Positions 53,899 through 63,249 of a DNA stretch of 64,000 bases are shown here, piece by piece. The translations under genes and the position numbers were made by a program. How positions within the stretch are numbered: the stretch's first letter is position 1; each line of letters starts with the position of its first letter. The stretch is from Betaproteobacteria bacterium Ga0077532 (GTDB lineage Bacteria > Pseudomonadota > Gammaproteobacteria > Burkholderiales > Ga0077523), in contig LNEE01000017.1 in the NCBI GenBank assembly GCA_001464895.1, positions 247,815 to 311,814 of the forward strand, read 5' to 3'. The notes under the pieces were generated by a model. It was given only the letters and a program-made list of their open reading frames with translations. It was not told the origin of the DNA and did not search any database.

Positions 53899-56207
53899 GA
53901 CCCGCCTCCCGCAGCCCGCGCTGGCGGCGCTGGCGTCTGCCAGGCGTCATCGTCCCCCGAACCGTCGATGTTCCGCGCCTGCGCCTGATAGAGCCGGAAG
54001 TACGCGCCCTCCCGCGCCATCAACGTCTCGTGCGCCCCGATCTCGACGACCTCGCCACGGTCGAGCACAACCAACCGGTCTGCGCGACGCAGCGTGCTCA
54101 AGCGGTGTGCCACGGCGATCGTCGTTCGCCCACGCACAAGGTTGTCGAGGGCCTTCTGGATCTCCTTCTCGGTTTCCGTATCCACCGATGACGTCGCCTC
54201 GTCCAGGATCAGGATGCGCGGGTCGATCAGCAGCGCCCGCGCGATCGAGATCCGCTGCCGCTCGCCACCCGACAGCATCTGTCCGCGCTCGCCCACCAGC
54301 GAGTCGTATCCGTGCTGCAGCCGCAGGATGAATTCGTGCGCGTGCGCAGCCCGTGCCGCAGCGATGATCTCGGCACGCGTCGCCTCGGGGCGGCCGTAGG
54401 CGATGTTGTCGGCGATGGTGCCGAAAAAAAGGAACGGCTCCTGCAGGACGAGCCCGATGTGACGGCGGTAGTCGGGCACGGAGACCGTGCGGATGTCTAC
54501 ACCGTCCAGCAGGATCGCGCCTTCCGACGGATCGTAGAACCGGCAGATCAGGTTCACCAGCGTGCTCTTGCCGGAACCGCTGTGCCCCACGAGCCCGATC
54601 ATCTCGCCCGGCGCGATGGCGAGGTCCAACCCGCGCACCACCGCGCGATTGCCGTAGCGGAAACCCACGCCGCGCAGGTCGATCCGCCCGCGCACGGTCT
54701 CGATGCGCACGGGGACTGCAGGCTCGGGGACGCTCGAGACGTGGTCGAGGATCTCGAAGATCCGCTTCGCCCCTGCAGCCGCCTTCTGGGTGAAGGAGAC
54801 GATGCGGCTCATGGAGTCGAGCCGCGTGTAGAAGCGCCCGATGTAGGCGAGGAAGGCCGTGAGTACACCCACCGTGATCTCGTTCCGCGAGACCTGCCAG
54901 ATGCCGAAGGCCCAGACGACGAGGAGACCGATCTCCGTCAGGAGCGTGACGGTCGGCGAGAAGACCGACCAGACGAGGTTCACACGATCGTTCACCGCGA
55001 GATGCTGCCGGTTCGCATCGCGGAACCGCGCAGCCTCGCGACGCTCCTGGGCGAACGCCTTCACGACGCGAATGCCGGGGATCGTGTCGGCCAGCACGTT
55101 GTTCAACTCGCCCCAGATGCGGTTCACCTTGTCGAAACCGTGGCGCAGGCGGTCCCGCACGAGATGGATCATCCAAGCGATGAACGGTAGGGGGAGAAGC
55201 GTCACGGCCGCGAGCCAGGGATCGATCGACACCAGGATCGCGGCCGTCATCGCGATCATCAGGACGTCGGTGGCGAAGTCGAGGAGATGCAGCGACAGAA
55301 ACAGGCAGATGCGATCGGTGTCGGACCCGATCCGAGCCATGAGGTCACCGGTGCGCCGCCCCCCGAAATACTCGAGCGAAAGATGCAGCAGGTGCTCGTA
55401 CGTGGTCGTGCGTAGATCGGCACCGATCCGTTCGCTCATCCGCGACAGGATGTAGGTACGGGCCCATCCCAGCCCCCACGCGAGCACCACGGCGACGAAG
55501 AGGGACCCGAGCAGGGTCGCCACCAGACCGCGATCGATGGGGACGCCGTTGCCATAGGGGATCAACACCCGGTCCATCAGCGGCATCGTCAGGTACGGCG
55601 GCACCAGGGTCGCCGCGGTCGCCGCGAGCGTTAGTACGAAGCCCGCGGCGAGCCGGCCCCAGTAAGGACGTGCGAAACGCCACAACCGGAAGAGCGTCCG
55701 CGGGGACGGTGGCCGGTCGGGCTCGGGTTCGCACTGCGCACACGTCTCGCCATCCGACGGAAACACGGTGCCGCAGCTCGGACACGCTGAGGACACCGCC
55801 GCCGCAGGCTGCACACCCTCGGCGACCGGCGTCTCGCGCGCCACCACGAATCGTTCTCGAAGGCGTTGTGCCGCGCCGTTGTGCCCAAGAGTGCAGTGCC
55901 AGCCCGCGCGGCGGACACCCGCGACGAAGAGGTCGAGATGAACGACACCGGCGTGGTCGCGTACTTCGAGCGCCTGGTCGTGCGCGAGCCGCCACTCGTG
56001 CCATTCAGTGCCGTCCGGCGTCAGTCCGATCAGGCGCCGGTCGGTCAGCACGACGATCCCCGCGGCGAAACGCAGGTGCCCGTCGAGATCCGTCGCCAGC
56101 CACGCGAGGACCCGCTCGTCGGTCTCCATGCGGGCCGTGACATCGGCGCGCCAGCGCTCCGGCAAGGAGGCGCCTGGTGTGGCAATCGGCGAGGAGGAGA
56201 TCGTCAT
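53895..56207 (-). CDS. Cyanophycin-associated ABC exporter with zinc-ribbon insert
   Basis: A 770-residue half-transporter of the exporter type. Residues 1-120 form a PH-like soluble domain unusual for exporters. A C-x2-C...C-x2-C zinc ribbon lies at 142-159. Six transmembrane helices span about 180-470. The nucleotide-binding domain has Walker A GHSGSGKST (541-549), signature LSGGERQR (645-652), Walker B ILILDE (665-670) and switch His701, all intact. It probably works as a homodimer in the inner membrane. No ribosome site is obvious at 56207, but the N-terminal domain begins shortly after and supports it. The gene overlaps the DUF1854 gene by 4 nt and diverges from the cyanophycin synthetases. 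The substrate is unknown; a product or precursor of cyanophycin metabolism is inferred from the conserved gene neighbourhood. Confidence 0.87.
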   Translation of the reverse strand: MTISSSPIATPGASLPERWRADVTARMETDERVLAWLATDLDGHLRFAAGIVVLTDRRLIGLTPDGTEWHEWRLAHDQALEVRDHAGVVHLDLFVAGVRRAGWHCTLGHNGAAQRLRERFVVARETPVAEGVQPAAAVSSACPSCGTVFPSDGETCAQCEPEPDRPPSPRTLFRLWRFARPYWGRLAAGFVLTLAATAATLVPPYLTMPLMDRVLIPYGNGVPIDRGLVATLLGSLFVAVVLAWGLGWARTYILSRMSERIGADLRTTTYEHLLHLSLEYFGGRRTGDLMARIGSDTDRICLFLSLHLLDFATDVLMIAMTAAILVSIDPWLAAVTLLPLPFIAWMIHLVRDRLRHGFDKVNRIWGELNNVLADTIPGIRVVKAFAQERREAARFRDANRQHLAVNDRVNLVWSVFSPTVTLLTEIGLLVVWAFGIWQVSRNEITVGVLTAFLAYIGRFYTRLDSMSRIVSFTQKAAAGAKRIFEILDHVSSVPEPAVPVRIETVRGRIDLRGVGFRYGNRAVVRGLDLAIAPGEMIGLVGHSGSGKSTLVNLICRFYDPSEGAILLDGVDIRTVSVPDYRRHIGLVLQEPFLFFGTIADNIAYGRPEATRAEIIAAARAAHAHEFILRLQHGYDSLVGERGQMLSGGERQRISIARALLIDPRILILDEATSSVDTETEKEIQKALDNLVRGRTTIAVAHRLSTLRRADRLVVLDRGEVVEIGAHETLMAREGAYFRLYQAQARNIDGSGDDDAWQTPAPPARAAGGGS

Positions 56208-56449
56208 GAGTCAGGAAGCTGTGAGGAACCCCGTGCCAGGATCGCTCCAGACCGCGGGGGGGCGAAGGGTACAACATCGCCCACAGCCCCCGTCAGTCGA
56301 CAGCCCTCGTGGCGGCTGGCGCGTTCCGGCACGGAACCGATCCTCCAAAGGAGGGCCGCCTGGCGGATCGAATCATCGATGAGACGTGAGCATTTTTCTG
56401 CGTGAAGGGATAGACTACGGTCATCGCGGGACTTTGTCACACAAAACTC
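56208..56449. promoter_or_regulatory. Divergent promoter region of the cyanophycin locus
   Basis: This 242-bp spacer lies between the ABC exporter and the first synthetase gene. The 80 nt nearest the synthetase are relatively A/T-rich (TTTTTCTGCGTGAAGGGATAGACTACGG), with TAGACT as a possible -10. Neither gene shows a convincing ribosome site. Confidence 0.4.
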
Positions 56450-58672
56450 ATGCAAACGGCCACGACCGAACTCATCCAGAAGCAGATCGACATCCTCGAC
56501 GTCACGCGGCTGCGCGGCCCGAATGCATGGACTTACGTGCCGGTACTGGAAGTCCTCGTCGACATCGGTGATCTGGAGGATTGCCCGTCGAACCGCATCC
56601 CGGGCTTCGCGGAACGCCTCGAGCAATGGATCCCATCGCTCGTCGAGCATCGCTGCAGCTACGAAGAGCGCGGCGGCTTTCTCCGGCGGCTGCGCGAGGG
56701 TACCTGGCCAGGGCATGTGATGGAACATGTGGCGCTCGAACTTCAGGGGCTTGCCGGCATGCCCGGTGGCTTCGGACGCGCCCGGGAAACCTCGCGTCGG
56801 GGCGTCTACAAGGTGGTGGTTGCGACCTGGCAGGAGGACGTCACCCTGGCAGCCGTGCGGATGGCCCGGGACCTCGTGCTCGACGCGATGAACGGCGACG
56901 CCTACGACGTGGCCGCCGCCGTGGACCGATTGCGGGGGATGAGCGACAGCCTGTGCCTGGGACCCGGGACCCAGGAGATCGTGACCAGCGCATTGCGCCA
57001 CCGCATTCCCGTCGTCCGGCTGAACGACGGGAACCTCGTGCAACTGGGCTACGGCAGTCGCCAGCAACGCATCTGGACGTCGGAGACGGACCGCACAGGC
57101 GCCATCGCGCACGGCATCGCACGCGACCGGTCGCTCAGCCGGCGGTTGCTGGCGGACTGCGGCATTCCCGTTCCGGAGGACCTCGTGGTGCACAGCGTCG
57201 ACGAAGCGTGGACTGCCGCCGAGGACATCGGCCTGCCGGTGGTAGTCAAGCCCGAATACCGCAGCCGCGGGCGCGGAATCTTCCTCGAACTGACGACGCG
57301 CGAGGCGGTGGAGGCGGCCTACGGAAAGTCCCTCGCCGACGACGACGGCGTACGCGTCGAACGCTTCGTTCGCGGGACCGAGTTCCGCCTGCTCGTCGTG
57401 GGCGGCAAAGTGGTGGCCGCAGCCAAGGATGCTGCCGCGTGGGTCACCGGGGACGGTCGCACCCCGCTCATCGACCTCGTGACAGCGATCTGTCTCGACA
57501 ATCCGGAACTGGGCGTCATCGCACCCTCGTCGGTCACGCCGAAGCGTATCGATTCGGTGCTGCGCCTCGAACTCGCCAACCAGAAGCTCTCTCCGGATGC
57601 CGTCCCAGCGGAAGGCGCCCGCGTTCGGGTGCGGACGAACCACCGCTCAGCGGATGTCACCGACCGCATGCATCCCGCAGTCGCCGCGACCGCCGTGCGA
57701 GCGGCGCGCGTCATCGGACTCGACATCGCGGGCATCGACATGATCATGGAGGACATCGGGCGCCCACTCGAGGACCAGTGTGGGGTCGTCGCCGACGTCA
57801 ACACCGGCCCCAATCTCGCGCGGCACCTCCATCCGATGACCGGTACAGCACGACCTGTGGGAGACGCGATCGTCGCGCACCTGTTCCCCGATCCGGTCGC
57901 GAGCAGGATCCCGGTGATCGGCATCGCGGGCAGCCACGCCTCACGACGCACGGCTGTTGCCCAGCTCCTGGCAGTCTTCCTGCACCTCGATGGGGTTCGC
58001 GCCGGGCTCGCGTGCAGCACGGGCACCTACTTGGGCCGGCGCCGTATCGCCGCCGGGAATTGCGCCAACTGGCAGGCGGCCAGCCACCTGCTGATGAATC
58101 GCAGCGTGGACGCAGCCATCATCGAGAACGGATTCGAGACGATGGCGAACGAGGGCCTCGCGTACGACCGCTGCCAGATCGGCGTGGTCACCGGCATGGC
58201 TCCCGAGGATGCGCTTCCGGAACGCGACATCCGGACACCGGAGGCGATGTTCAACGTACTGCGCACGCAGATCGACGTCGTCCTACCCGACGGTATTGGC
58301 GTACTCGCCGCGGCGGACCCCGCCGTCGCGCGCCTGGCACCGCTCTGCGATGGGGAGGTGATCTTCTACGGCATCGATCCGGCGGGCGACGTGCTGGCGG
58401 ACCACGTCGCGAAGGGGCGGCGGGCGGTATCGATCCGGAACGGGATCGTGGTGCTCATGCAGGGATCTCGCGAGGAGGCAGTGCTCCACACGACGCCGCC
58501 GCCCATCGCGGCAGTCTGGAGCAGACTGGATGTCGAATGCATCCTGGCCGCCGTCGCTGCAGGCTGGGCCATGGCACTCGGTGTCGAACTGATGGCATCC
58601 GGTATCGACACCTGGCTCGACGCACCCGCGGACGACCGACTGGAAGGGTTCGGGGGACCGACATGGAAGTGA
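56450..58672 (+). CDS. Cyanophycin synthetase-like protein, degenerate Mur-ligase half (CphA2/CphA' type)
   Basis: A 740-residue relative of cyanophycin synthetase, about 120 residues shorter than the next gene's product. The N-terminal and ATP-grasp parts are preserved (GNLVQLGYGSRQQRI, ET-x-RTGAIAHGIARD, VVVKPEYRSRGRG, VERFVRGTEFRLLVV). In the Mur-ligase-like half, the P-loop expected as GTNGKTT reads AGSHASRRT at 493-501, so the second ATP site is probably dead. Cyanobacterial CphA2, known to polymerise beta-Asp-Arg dipeptides, and betaproteobacterial CphA' are the closest described types; which activity applies here is open. The last 10 nt overlap the start of the full-length synthetase gene, so the two are co-translated and may form a complex or divide priming and elongation (inference). 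Confidence 0.85.
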   Translation: MQTATTELIQKQIDILDVTRLRGPNAWTYVPVLEVLVDIGDLEDCPSNRIPGFAERLEQWIPSLVEHRCSYEERGGFLRRLREGTWPGHVMEHVALELQGLAGMPGGFGRARETSRRGVYKVVVATWQEDVTLAAVRMARDLVLDAMNGDAYDVAAAVDRLRGMSDSLCLGPGTQEIVTSALRHRIPVVRLNDGNLVQLGYGSRQQRIWTSETDRTGAIAHGIARDRSLSRRLLADCGIPVPEDLVVHSVDEAWTAAEDIGLPVVVKPEYRSRGRGIFLELTTREAVEAAYGKSLADDDGVRVERFVRGTEFRLLVVGGKVVAAAKDAAAWVTGDGRTPLIDLVTAICLDNPELGVIAPSSVTPKRIDSVLRLELANQKLSPDAVPAEGARVRVRTNHRSADVTDRMHPAVAATAVRAARVIGLDIAGIDMIMEDIGRPLEDQCGVVADVNTGPNLARHLHPMTGTARPVGDAIVAHLFPDPVASRIPVIGIAGSHASRRTAVAQLLAVFLHLDGVRAGLACSTGTYLGRRRIAAGNCANWQAASHLLMNRSVDAAIIENGFETMANEGLAYDRCQIGVVTGMAPEDALPERDIRTPEAMFNVLRTQIDVVLPDGIGVLAAADPAVARLAPLCDGEVIFYGIDPAGDVLADHVAKGRRAVSIRNGIVVLMQGSREEAVLHTTPPPIAAVWSRLDVECILAAVAAGWAMALGVELMASGIDTWLDAPADDRLEGFGGPTWK

Positions 58673-61236
58673 CGCGCGTCCGCGCCTTGCGCGGACCGAA
58701 TCTTTGGACGCGCCACACTGTCCTTGAGCTGCAACTCACACTGGACGACGACGAGCATGCATTCGATGCGATACCGGGTTGCGAGTCCCGACTGCTTTCC
58801 CGCTTCCCGCGGATGGGGCCACTGCGGTTCAGGGGTGACCCGAACCCGGTGAGTTCGGCCCATGTGCTGGAAACCGCGGCGTTGCATCTTCAGGCGGCGG
58901 CTGGATGCCCGGTCGCGTTCGGCCACACGTCACGAATCGGCCGGGACGGTCCTTACTGTGTCGTGGTCGAGTACGCCGAAGAGAAAATCGGACGCCTCGC
59001 GGTCACCCTGGCCGAACAGCTGTTCGCAGCGGCTCGCGCGGACACCCCCTTCGACGTGGACACCGCACTGCTGACGCTGCGAGACCTCTACGAAGACATC
59101 CGGATGGGCCCCAGCACCGGCGCCATCGCGCAGGCTGCGAAGGCCCGCGGCATTCCCTTCCTCCGCCTGACGCGAGGCAGTCTCGTCCAGCTCGGATGGG
59201 GCAGCCGCCAGCGCAGGATCCAGGCTGCGGAGACCGACACCACTGGCGCAATTGCGGAGGCCATCGCGCAGGACAAGGATCTCACCAAGCAGCTTCTGAT
59301 GGCCGCGGGCCTGCCAGTGCCGGACGGAGCCTCGGTGCGCTCGCTGGATGCCGCGTGGGACACCATGACGCGTCTTGGCTCCGCAGTCGTCGTGAAACCC
59401 CGTGACGGCAACCAGGGTCGCGGGGTCACTACGAATGTCACGGATCGCCAGCAGATGGCGACCGCATTCCGAGCGGCACAGGCCCACGACGCCGATGTGA
59501 TCGTGGAGCGCTTCATTCCCGGTGACGACTACCGGCTGCTCGTGGTCGGCGACCGCCTGGTAGCCGCGGCGCGGCGCGAAGCCCCGAACGTGATCGGCGA
59601 CGGGGTGCGCACGATCAGCGAGCTGGTTGCCTTCGTGAACACCGACCCGCGTCGCGGTATCGGACACGCGACCCCGCTCACGCGGATCCGTCTCGACGAG
59701 ATCGCGATCGATTGCCTCCGGTCCCAGGGATGCGGGCCGGAGACGGTGCCACCGCGGGGCGAACGCGTGCTCCTTCGCAACAACGCCAACCTGAGCACGG
59801 GCGGAGCGGCAACGGACGTCACCGACATCGTGCATCCGGAAGTCACGCGGCGCGCAGTGGAGGCGGCGCGCATGGTCGGTCTGGACATCTGCGGCGTGGA
59901 CATCGTGTGCGAGTCGGTCCTGAAGCCTCTCGAGGACCAGGGCGGCGCAATCGTCGAGGTGAATGCCGTGCCTGGTCTGCGGATGCATCTGGACCCATCC
60001 TACGGCCAGGGTCGGGACATCGGTGGCGCGATCGTGCGTCACATGTTCGGCACACATGGCGACGCGCGGATCCCGATCGTCGCGGTCACGGGTACGAATG
60101 GCAAGACCACCACCGTGCGCCTCGTGACACGGATGCTGGCGTCCACGGGCCTCACAGTGGGCATGACCAACACAGACGGCATTTTCGTGAACGACGTCCG
60201 GATCGACACCGGAGACTGCAGCGGCCCGCGGAGCGCGCGCAAACTGCTCGGCCACCCGGAGGTGGATGCAGCGGTGCTCGAAACGGCGCGTGGCGGAATA
60301 CTTCGCGAAGGGCTGGGGTTCGATCGCTGCAAAGTCGGCGTCGTCACCAACGTGGGCCGGGGAGATCACCTCGGACTGGACCACATCGACACCGCCGATG
60401 CCATCGCGCTCGTGAAGCAGGTCGTCGTGCAGAACGTCGCAGCGAACGGCACGGCGGTTCTGAATGCGGCCGATCCACGGGTTGCCGCCATGGCCGGCGC
60501 CTGTCCGGGGAGCGTTCTCTTCTTCTCCCGGAACGCCAGCGTTCCCGTCATGGTCGAGCACCGGGCACGCGGCAAGCGCACGGTGTCGGTCGCCGACGGC
60601 GACATCGTCGCGGCGGAAGGCCGCAAGGAAGTCCGGCGCATCCCGCTCGCCGCCGTCCCGCTCACACGCGGCGGCGCCCTCCACTTCCAGGTCGAGAACG
60701 TCCTCGCCGCCGTCGGTGCCGCCTGGGCACTCGGCCTCCACTGGACCGCCATCGAGTCGGCGCTCGCCGCGTTCGAGTGTGATGCCGTCACCGCCCCTGG
60801 TCGATTCAACGAGTTCCGCCATCGCGGCGCTTCGATCATCGCCGACTACGGCCACAACCCGGATGCGTTGATCGCGCTCGCGCAGGCCCTCGACGCCTGG
60901 CCCGGCGCGAGGCGGACGCTCGTGATCAGCGCTGCCGGCGATCGGCGCGACGAGGACATCGTCGATCAGGCGCGGATCGTGGGCACGCACTTCGACGAGG
61001 TGATCCTGTACCAGGACGCCGCCCAGCGCGGTCGCGCCGACGGCGAGGTGATCGGTCTCCTGCGGCAGGGCCTGGCGGGCGCCACGCGGGTGAAATCCAT
61101 CGATGAGATCCGTGGCGAGTTCCTCGCCATCGACACGGCACTCGCAAGGCTCAGGCACGGCGACGTCTGCCTGATCCTCATCGATCAGGTGGAAGAGGCG
61201 CTCGCGCACATCGCGAAGCGGGTCGCGGAGCCCTGA
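58663..61236 (+). CDS. cphA: Cyanophycin synthetase
   Basis: An 857-residue enzyme, normal length for CphA. It builds cyanophycin by adding Asp to the poly-Asp backbone and then Arg to each side chain, using two ATP sites. The ATP-grasp domain (about 205-470) shows VVVKPRDGNQGRG (246-254) and E-V-N-A-x-P-G-L-R-M-H near 432-442. The Mur-ligase-like domain begins near 470, with P-loop GTNGKTTT at 477-484. Further conserved blocks are TDGIFV, ETARGGILREGLGFDRC and VTAPGRFNEF. Start: the ATG at 58663 lies inside the end of the preceding gene; the much longer open frame upstream is an out-of-frame shadow. No cyanophycinase or isoaspartyl dipeptidase gene is in the window. Confidence 0.95.
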   Translation: MEVTRVRALRGPNLWTRHTVLELQLTLDDDEHAFDAIPGCESRLLSRFPRMGPLRFRGDPNPVSSAHVLETAALHLQAAAGCPVAFGHTSRIGRDGPYCVVVEYAEEKIGRLAVTLAEQLFAAARADTPFDVDTALLTLRDLYEDIRMGPSTGAIAQAAKARGIPFLRLTRGSLVQLGWGSRQRRIQAAETDTTGAIAEAIAQDKDLTKQLLMAAGLPVPDGASVRSLDAAWDTMTRLGSAVVVKPRDGNQGRGVTTNVTDRQQMATAFRAAQAHDADVIVERFIPGDDYRLLVVGDRLVAAARREAPNVIGDGVRTISELVAFVNTDPRRGIGHATPLTRIRLDEIAIDCLRSQGCGPETVPPRGERVLLRNNANLSTGGAATDVTDIVHPEVTRRAVEAARMVGLDICGVDIVCESVLKPLEDQGGAIVEVNAVPGLRMHLDPSYGQGRDIGGAIVRHMFGTHGDARIPIVAVTGTNGKTTTVRLVTRMLASTGLTVGMTNTDGIFVNDVRIDTGDCSGPRSARKLLGHPEVDAAVLETARGGILREGLGFDRCKVGVVTNVGRGDHLGLDHIDTADAIALVKQVVVQNVAANGTAVLNAADPRVAAMAGACPGSVLFFSRNASVPVMVEHRARGKRTVSVADGDIVAAEGRKEVRRIPLAAVPLTRGGALHFQVENVLAAVGAAWALGLHWTAIESALAAFECDAVTAPGRFNEFRHRGASIIADYGHNPDALIALAQALDAWPGARRTLVISAAGDRRDEDIVDQARIVGTHFDEVILYQDAAQRGRADGEVIGLLRQGLAGATRVKSIDEIRGEFLAIDTALARLRHGDVCLILIDQVEEALAHIAKRVAEP

Positions 61237-61245
61237 ACACACGGA

Positions 61246-61285
61246 GGCCCGCCGACGGTGGCGTAGCGAGGTCCGCTGGCGGGCC
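61246..61285. terminator. Inverted repeat after cphA
   Basis: GGCCCGCC (61246-61253) and GGCGGGCC (61278-61285) pair perfectly around a 24-nt loop, starting 10 nt after the cphA stop. No T-run follows. It may end or stabilise the cyanophycin transcript. Confidence 0.35.
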
Positions 61286-61292
61286 GGCCACG

Positions 61293-61298
61293 TATACT
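61293..61298 (+). promoter_or_regulatory. Candidate -10 element (TATACT) for the DUF2490 gene
   Basis: TATACT matches the sigma-70 -10 consensus at five of six positions and lies about 138 nt upstream of the next start. No good -35 is found 16-18 nt upstream, so the call is tentative. Confidence 0.3.
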
Positions 61299-61435
61299 CG
61301 GCCGTCCTCGTTCCCGACTGCCGTCAGCGAGGCGCCCCCGACCGCGAGTCGGCTGATGTCGTCGGGTTGCCCGCGCTGCAGCTTGTGGTACGCGCGTGGC
61401 GTCGAGGTTGCTCACCTTCCTCCTTCGCTTCGTCC

Positions 61436-62173
61436 ATGACCCGATCCGCCCGAACCCATTCGAATACCGGCCGGCGTCGCGCAGCACGACTGCTCGGACG
61501 CCTCGCATGTCTGGCACCCCTGCTCTCGACCCCTGCACTCGCCACGGACCAGGACACGCAACTCTGGTTGAACGTGACCGCCATCGGCCGGATGGGAACG
61601 ACCGACCCCACCCCCTCCCGCTGGCGATACTGGCTCGAGGCACAGGCACGCTTCGATCAGGACGTCGAACGCAACTTCCAGAACATCGTGCGTCCGGCAC
61701 TGGGGTTCGACATCACGCCGCGCGTCACGGCCTGGGCCGGCACCGCTTGGATCGGGACCGAGACCCGCACCGGCCACCGCGACGAGCATCGACCCTGGCA
61801 ACAGATCACCTGGGTACCCGAGAGCCAGCCGGCCGGCTTCACCCTCCAGCTCCGGCCACGACTCGAGCAGCGCATGCTGCAGGGGAGCGGGGACATCGGA
61901 TGGCGCTTTCGGCAGTTCTTTCGCGGCATCCGTCGCGTGGAGGGCACGGCGTGGTCGGTGGTGTGGCAGGACGAGGTGTTCCTGAACCTGAACCGCACCG
62001 ACTACGGGGCCCGCGGCGGATTCGATCAGAACCGGCTGTTCCTCGGTGTCGCCTACCATGCGACACCGGTCGCGCGTCTCGAGATGGGTTACCTGAACCA
62101 GTTCATTGCGGGGCATCAGCGGCCGGACACGATGAATCACATCCTGGGAGTCACCCTGTTCCTGACCCCTTGA
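61436..62173 (+). CDS. DUF2490 family outer-membrane-like protein
   Basis: A 245-residue exported protein. The ATG at 61436 gives an Arg-rich start, a hydrophobic stretch (LLGRLACLAPLLSTPALA) and a cleavage site near residue 38; the earlier ATG at 61367 would bury this signal. The mature part matches DUF2490: LWLNVTA at its start, RWRYWLEAQARF, a repeated pattern of amphipathic strands with aromatic ends, R-x-E-Q-R, and a last strand on a G-V-x-L-F-x-x-P ending. Strand pattern and family suggest an outer-membrane beta-barrel; function is unknown in the family. It stands alone between the cyanophycin locus and an oxidoreductase gene. Confidence 0.8.
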   Translation: MTRSARTHSNTGRRRAARLLGRLACLAPLLSTPALATDQDTQLWLNVTAIGRMGTTDPTPSRWRYWLEAQARFDQDVERNFQNIVRPALGFDITPRVTAWAGTAWIGTETRTGHRDEHRPWQQITWVPESQPAGFTLQLRPRLEQRMLQGSGDIGWRFRQFFRGIRRVEGTAWSVVWQDEVFLNLNRTDYGARGGFDQNRLFLGVAYHATPVARLEMGYLNQFIAGHQRPDTMNHILGVTLFLTP

Positions 62174-62228
62174 GGATCGGCCTGCCGCGCAGCGCATCGC
62201 GGCGGAACGAGCGCGCAGGACGCGCTGG

Positions 62229-62234
62229 CATAAT
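62229..62234 (+). promoter_or_regulatory. Candidate -10 element (CATAAT) for the nitronate-monooxygenase gene
   Basis: CATAAT matches the -10 consensus at five of six positions, 31 nt before the ATG at 62266. This gives a short leader that includes GAGG. No matching -35 is seen. Confidence 0.35.
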
Positions 62235-62265
62235 CGCCCGCTCTCCACGCATCGAGGACCCCAGG

Positions 62266-63243
62266 ATGAAGACGCGCATCACCGAACTCTTCGGCATCGA
62301 GCACCCGATCATCCAGGGCGGCATGCACTACGTCGGCTTCGCCGAACTCGCCGCTGCGGTGTCCGAGGCCGGCGGGCTCGGCATCATCACCGGACTCACG
62401 CAACGCACCCCCGAACTGCTGGCGCGCGAGATCGCGAAGGCCCGCGAAATCACCGACAAGCCGTTCGGCGTGAACCTCACGTTCCTGCCCGGCTTCGAGA
62501 GCCCGCCGTATCCCGATTACATCGCCGCGATCATCGAGGGCGGTGTGAAGGTGGTCGAGACGGCGGGCCGCAGCCCTGAGCAGTACATGCCTGCGCTGAA
62601 GGCCGGCGGCATCAAGGTGATCCACAAGTGCACGTCGGTGCGCCACTCGCTGAAGGCCGAACGCATCGGGTGCGACGCAGTGAGCGTCGACGGCTTCGAA
62701 TGCGGTGGTCACCCGGGCGAGGACGACGTGCCCAACTTCATCCTCCTGCCGCTCGCCGCCGAGAAGCTGAAGATCCCGTTCGTCGCGTCGGGCGGCATGG
62801 CCGATGGCCGTTCGCTGGTGGCCGTCCTGGCGCTCGGCGCCGACGGCATCAACATGGGCACGCGCTTCATCGCGACGCAGGAAGCGCCGGTACACCAGAA
62901 CGTGAAGGACGCCATCGTGAAAGCGACGGAGCTCGACACGCGACTCGTGATGCGCCCGCTGCGCAACACCGAACGCGTGATGACGAACGCTGCCGTCGAG
63001 AAGATCCTGGAGATCGAACGCGAGAAGGGCGCCAGCCTCGGCATCGAGGACATCCGCGAACTCGTGGGCGGGATCTATCCGCGCGTGATGCAGCAGGGCG
63101 ATATGGAAGCCGGCGCGTGGAGCTGCGGCATGGTGGCGGGGCTCATCCACGACGTGCCAAGCGTGAGGGAGCTGATCGATCGGATCATGGGCGAGGCGGA
63201 CGAGATCATCCGCCGGCGGCTAGGGGGAGCGGTGGCTGCATAA
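62266..63243 (+). CDS. Nitronate monooxygenase / enoyl-reductase-like flavoprotein
   Basis: A 325-residue FMN-dependent TIM-barrel protein of the nitronate monooxygenase (2-nitropropane dioxygenase) family. The start at 62266 has GAGG 8 nt upstream and opens the family's N-terminus (ITELFGIEHPIIQGGM). FMN-site motifs visible are PIIQGGM, the GGLGIIT turn, ECGGHPGEDD near 145-154, ASGGMADGR and ADGINMGTRF. Family members oxidise alkyl nitronates (detoxification of propionate-3-nitronate or nitroalkanes); some act as NADH:quinone reductases or as fatty-acid reductases, so the substrate is not certain. Length is normal. The gene is monocistronic, followed at once by the repeat array. Confidence 0.9.
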   Translation: MKTRITELFGIEHPIIQGGMHYVGFAELAAAVSEAGGLGIITGLTQRTPELLAREIAKAREITDKPFGVNLTFLPGFESPPYPDYIAAIIEGGVKVVETAGRSPEQYMPALKAGGIKVIHKCTSVRHSLKAERIGCDAVSVDGFECGGHPGEDDVPNFILLPLAAEKLKIPFVASGGMADGRSLVAVLALGADGINMGTRFIATQEAPVHQNVKDAIVKATELDTRLVMRPLRNTERVMTNAAVEKILEIEREKGASLGIEDIRELVGGIYPRVMQQGDMEAGAWSCGMVAGLIHDVPSVRELIDRIMGEADEIIRRRLGGAVAA

Positions 63244-63249
63244 GGGATC

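Noticed and set aside
58930-61242. 770-codon minus-strand frame opposite cphA
   Set aside because: Shadow of the conserved cyanophycin synthetase; no domains and no ribosome site.
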